Assembly (NCBI GenBank): GCA_031259035.1
Contig: JAIRLZ010000112.1
Span: forward strand, 1-15,104
Direction: 5' to 3'
DNA length: 15,104 nucleotides
Source: Treponema sp.
GTDB taxonomy: Bacteria; Spirochaetota; Spirochaetia; Treponematales; Breznakiellaceae
Shown: positions 12,871-15,104 of the stretch, one piece after another
Position numbering within the stretch: the first letter of the stretch is position 1
How the letters are laid out: each line of letters starts with the position of its first letter
Notes under the pieces: model-generated
The model's input: only the letters and a program-made list of their open reading frames with translations
What the model was told of the DNA's origin: nothing
The model's database searches: none
Made by a program: the position numbers and the translations under genes

Positions 12871-13503
12871 TCAAACATTTCTGGCGGACGGCGTTTCCAC
12901 AGATCCCCATCGCTTAAAAAGTCTGTGTTCTACATGCAGATGATCGAGGATTTTTCCAACTACAAAATCAACCAAATCGTCCATTGACGCGGGATTGTGG
13001 TAAAACGCGGGAGACGCGGGCAGGATGGTCGCGCCCGCCTCAGCCAGCGTTGTGAGATTTCTGAGATCGATGAGGGACAGCGGACTTTCCCGCGAAACAA
13101 TAACCAGCGGACGCGCCTCTTTCAGACAGACAAGGGCGGCGCGGTGAATGACGTTTTGGCATACACCAGAGGCAATCGCGCCCACGCTGCTCATGGAGCA
13201 GGGAACAATAACACTTGCGTCAAGCGGGAATGAACCGCTTGCGATAGGCGCGGCGAAATCGCGGCAATCATATATCTGATTTTGAGAGACAGCGAAATCG
13301 TTCATCCATGTGGAAAACGGTTTGCCGGTTTCTTCGACAACGACCCGTTCCCCCCATGCGGAGGCAACGGTGTGTACCTCGCATCCACTCTCACGCAGCG
13401 CCTGTATGGTGCGTATGCCGTAAATGGCGCCGCTTGCGCCTGTTATACAGACAAGGCGCCTGCCCCCGGCGGTCTTCGGGCATTGCGTTAGTTCAGCGTT
13501 CAT
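12871..13503 (-). CDS. ubiX: UbiX/Pad1-type flavin prenyltransferase
   Basis: A 210-residue cytoplasmic flavoprotein. UbiX enzymes attach a dimethylallyl group to FMN to make the prenylated flavin cofactor of UbiD-type decarboxylases. The nucleotide-binding start TGASGAIYG lies at 21-29; PCSMSSVGAIASG, then VSRESPLS and LPASPAFYHNPAS follow in the family order. The length fits the family (about 190-210). The start at 13503 is chosen because the protein begins there just before the conserved strand; upstream in-frame codons give an unconvincing extension. There is no ribosome site, but an extended -10 box ends six bases before the ATG. No ubiD partner is in the window. As treponemes are generally thought to lack ubiquinone, the client may be another UbiD-like or aromatic acid decarboxylase (inference). 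Confidence 0.88.
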   Translation of the reverse strand: MNAELTQCPKTAGGRRLVCITGASGAIYGIRTIQALRESGCEVHTVASAWGERVVVEETGKPFSTWMNDFAVSQNQIYDCRDFAAPIASGSFPLDASVIVPCSMSSVGAIASGVCQNVIHRAALVCLKEARPLVIVSRESPLSLIDLRNLTTLAEAGATILPASPAFYHNPASMDDLVDFVVGKILDHLHVEHRLFKRWGSVETPSARNV

Positions 13504-13509
13504 GGGGAG

Positions 13510-13518
13510 AGTATAGCA
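13510..13518 (-). promoter_or_regulatory. extended -10 promoter giving a possibly leaderless ubiX mRNA
   Basis: The - strand reads TGC-TATACT (TG at 13518-13517, TATACT at 13515-13510). With the normal distance, transcription would start at or next to the A of the ATG at 13503. TTGTAT lies 15 bases upstream as a poor -35 box. No Shine-Dalgarno sequence lies between the box and the start. Confidence 0.5.
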
Positions 13519-13641
13519 TATAAAAGAGTTATACAATAGAGGGGGAAACAGAAAGGAAGGAACTGGAGGCCGCGCCCCCAATGATCGTTTCTCGTGAACG
13601 TGGAACACTTGAAAGCGCGCGCTTGAGCGATCAAAATTTAT

Positions 13642-13681
13642 AAAATGGGCTTTCCCAAAACTTGAGTTTTGAGAAAGCCCA
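13642..13681 (-). terminator. intrinsic terminator of the rhamnan synthesis F gene
   Basis: TGGGCTTTCCCAAAACT (13646-13662) pairs with AGTTTTGAGAAAGCCCA (13665-13681) with one C.A mismatch. On the - strand the stem is followed by TTTTATAAATTTT. It lies about 70 bases past the gene end. Its core matches hairpin 1 of cassettes B and C, so it belongs to the same family as a single hairpin. Confidence 0.65.
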
Positions 13682-13750
13682 CATACCACCACTTAAAAAA
13701 ACGTCAAGGCTGCCGTCCAGCAGTTTTTCCCTTTTAGTATTTACATAAGG

Positions 13751-15104
13751 CTAGCGTTGCGCGGGGTGGGGAGAGGGCTTTGAACCGTGAAGGCGGAATC
13801 TCCAGCGCGAATAGGCGGCGCGCAGCCTTTTCAACAAGACAATCGCCCAACGCAGCGGCTTCGTCATGTTCCAGAAACGGGAGGCCTGCAGCGAGGACAC
13901 CGAGAAATGCGGGCTGGTCATTTCCAGCGGCGCGCGCTCGTCACTCACAAGCCACCCGCTGTAGTATCCGGCGCTCTGCGCCACATATCCAAGGCTCAGC
14001 TTCACCGCCTGATTGAGCCGCTCGGCGCCGGGACGCGCGCCCCTGAAGAAATCCTCGCGGCTCCAGTCCGCCTCGAAAAGCCGCGCGAGCGCCGTGGGGC
14101 GAAACCACGCGCACGAACCGAACGCCGCGACCGGCGGCTTCGCCTCGTCCAGCGGCGCGTCCACCCCCAGCCCCTCAAGCAGCCGCTTGGCCAGCGTGAA
14201 CGCGCCGGCCCATTCATTCCCCATATAGTCCTGGAGCGGCCCGCGACAGGGCGGCGGCGACAACACGCCCAGCCTCCCCTCCGCCTCAAAGACGCCCAGC
14301 GCATTCTCTATGAACGCCCCGCTTCCAAGGACGTTCTCCAAGCCTCCGCGCGGAAATCCGCCCCCCGCGTCGCCCGCGAAACACGCCGCCTCATACTGGA
14401 GCGCCAGCCCGCGGAAAGCGTCCAGCGACGCGAGAATCCCCCGCTTCCCCGAGAGCCTCGCCTCATGCCGAAGCCCGCTTTTCCCCAACTCCCGCTCCAG
14501 CGCCGCTTTCTTCTCTTCCGCGCCGGTCGTGGCATACACATGCGCGCAATCGGGCATATGGCTTATATACTCCATAGTCTCTTCAAGCGCGTCGAGGCGG
14601 TTGAAGTCGAGGAACAAAGCGGCCTTGCGCCGGACGTTTTCGCGCCGCGCCGGCCCGCGGACCGCCCGGCCTTTAGGCAGGGTGTAGTTGAGGTGGAAGG
14701 CGTTTTTGATTTCCGCCAGATTGCCCACGCGCAGGACGTTTCGCCATATCATATCCACATCGTAATCAGTGTGATCGCGGACGTATTCGTACAACGCCTT
14801 CGTCTCCCCGGCCGCCGAAACGGCGCAGAATTCGTCGAAATGGGTGAAGGACTTTTTTTTGAAGACCGGGCATTTCCGTCTGGAGACAAGCTCTTTCGCC
14901 ATGAGGATGAGCGGGTAATCGGTCGTTTCGTACAAATCGCGCTCCGCGACGAACTTGCCGCCGGCGAACCCCCTGTCCTCAAAATATTTGGTGAAAAGGA
15001 ACTCGTGTTTCACAACGGCGTCTTTGAAGGTCTTGATGGGGGGGGGGGGGGCTTTCCAGTAGGCCTTGAACAGGGGGCGTCGCAGGATGGTTGTACGCAA
15101 GCAG
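13751..15104 (-). CDS. rhamnan synthesis protein F family protein, 3' part
   Basis: The frame is open to the window edge, so the 5' end lies outside; at least 449 residues are visible. The stretch FKDAVVKHEFLFTKYFEDRGF, then DLYETTDYPLILMAKELV, CPVFKKKSF and DVDMIWRNVLRVGN is characteristic of the rhamnan synthesis F (RgpF-type) family, thought to act in making rhamnose-containing surface polysaccharide. No membrane segment is clear in the visible part. The C-terminal half is rich in Ala, Gly and Arg and less typical. Near the visible N-terminus a run of 14 C (coding strand) encodes Ala-Pro-Pro-Pro-Pro, still in frame. TTG at 15100 could be read as a start but is not supported. A terminator hairpin lies at 13642-13681. 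Confidence 0.78.
   Translation of the reverse strand, partial: CLRTTILRRPLFKAYWKAPPPPIKTFKDAVVKHEFLFTKYFEDRGFAGGKFVAERDLYETTDYPLILMAKELVSRRKCPVFKKKSFTHFDEFCAVSAAGETKALYEYVRDHTDYDVDMIWRNVLRVGNLAEIKNAFHLNYTLPKGRAVRGPARRENVRRKAALFLDFNRLDALEETMEYISHMPDCAHVYATTGAEEKKAALERELGKSGLRHEARLSGKRGILASLDAFRGLALQYEAACFAGDAGGGFPRGGLENVLGSGAFIENALGVFEAEGRLGVLSPPPCRGPLQDYMGNEWAGAFTLAKRLLEGLGVDAPLDEAKPPVAAFGSCAWFRPTALARLFEADWSREDFFRGARPGAERLNQAVKLSLGYVAQSAGYYSGWLVSDERAPLEMTSPHFSVSSLQASRFWNMTKPLRWAIVLLKRLRAAYSRWRFRLHGSKPSPHPAQR
15038..15051. repeat. 14-base G/C homopolymer inside the coding frame
   Basis: Fourteen G on the + strand (C on the coding strand) sit within the rhamnan synthesis F gene and keep the frame open at this length. 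Gain or loss of one or two bases would shift the frame. It could be a phase-variation tract or a sequencing length error. Confidence 0.9.

Noticed and set aside
13613..13624. 12-base palindrome AAGCGCGCGCTT upstream of ubiX
   Set aside because: It is a simple alternating GC run with no second copy and no suitable position relative to a promoter.
15053..15100. TTG at 15100 as the true start of the rhamnan synthesis F gene
   Set aside because: The frame stays open to the window edge and family members are longer, so the gene most likely begins outside the window.

Overview
The window looks like a chromosomal segment of a diderm, probably a spirochaete of the Treponema group (for example an insect-gut treponeme). 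This is inferred from gene content: an N,N'-diacetylchitobiose phosphorylase, a Lol-like ABC exporter with a periplasmic LolA-like protein and an outer-membrane barrel, oligoendopeptidase F, and a rhamnan-synthesis-F-type surface glycan protein. Many strong stem-loops fill the intergenic spaces. No rRNA, tRNA, CRISPR array, transposase or phage gene was seen. Genus assignment is a guess from memory of protein families, not a search result.

Layout: (1) 49-2460, + strand, GH94 phosphorylase closed by a terminator hairpin. (2) 2461-3144, a 684-base non-coding stretch with several stem-loops and then a promoter/operator cluster. (3) 3145-9375, a + strand block: LolD/MacB-type ATPase, an enlarged FtsX-type permease (ATGA overlap), a second FtsX-type permease, a secreted LolA-like protein and a signal-peptide-bearing beta-barrel. 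The last three genes are separated by structured spacers, so the block may be tuned or split at the RNA level. (4) 9376-9552, two convergent terminators that lie past each other. (5) 9553-11355, - strand, oligoendopeptidase F. (6) 11356-11831, a chain of stem-loops leading into a coiled-coil PD-(D/E)XK-like protein (11832-12527). (7) 12528-12870, another stem-loop cassette. (8) 12871-13503, - strand, UbiX-type flavin prenyltransferase, possibly leaderless. (9) 13751 to the window end, - strand, 3' part of a rhamnan synthesis F gene containing a 14-base homopolymer.

The genes of block 3 fit one job: an inner-membrane ABC motor (ATPase plus two different FtsX permeases) extracts a lipid or lipoprotein-like cargo, a LolA-like carrier takes it across the periplasm, and an outer-membrane barrel receives or exports it. 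This is inferred from families and gene order. The barrel in the place where LolB would be expected is the most interesting protein-level point.

The most unusual DNA-level feature is a dispersed cassette of three consecutive stem-loops, seen four times (about 2473-2619, 7154-7331, 11594-11711, 12631-12791). The cassettes share a short linker (CCTTA), a terminator-like middle hairpin and a CAAAAC/GTTTTG core. Their outer arms differ between copies yet stay complementary within each copy. Relatives occur as single hairpins elsewhere in the window.
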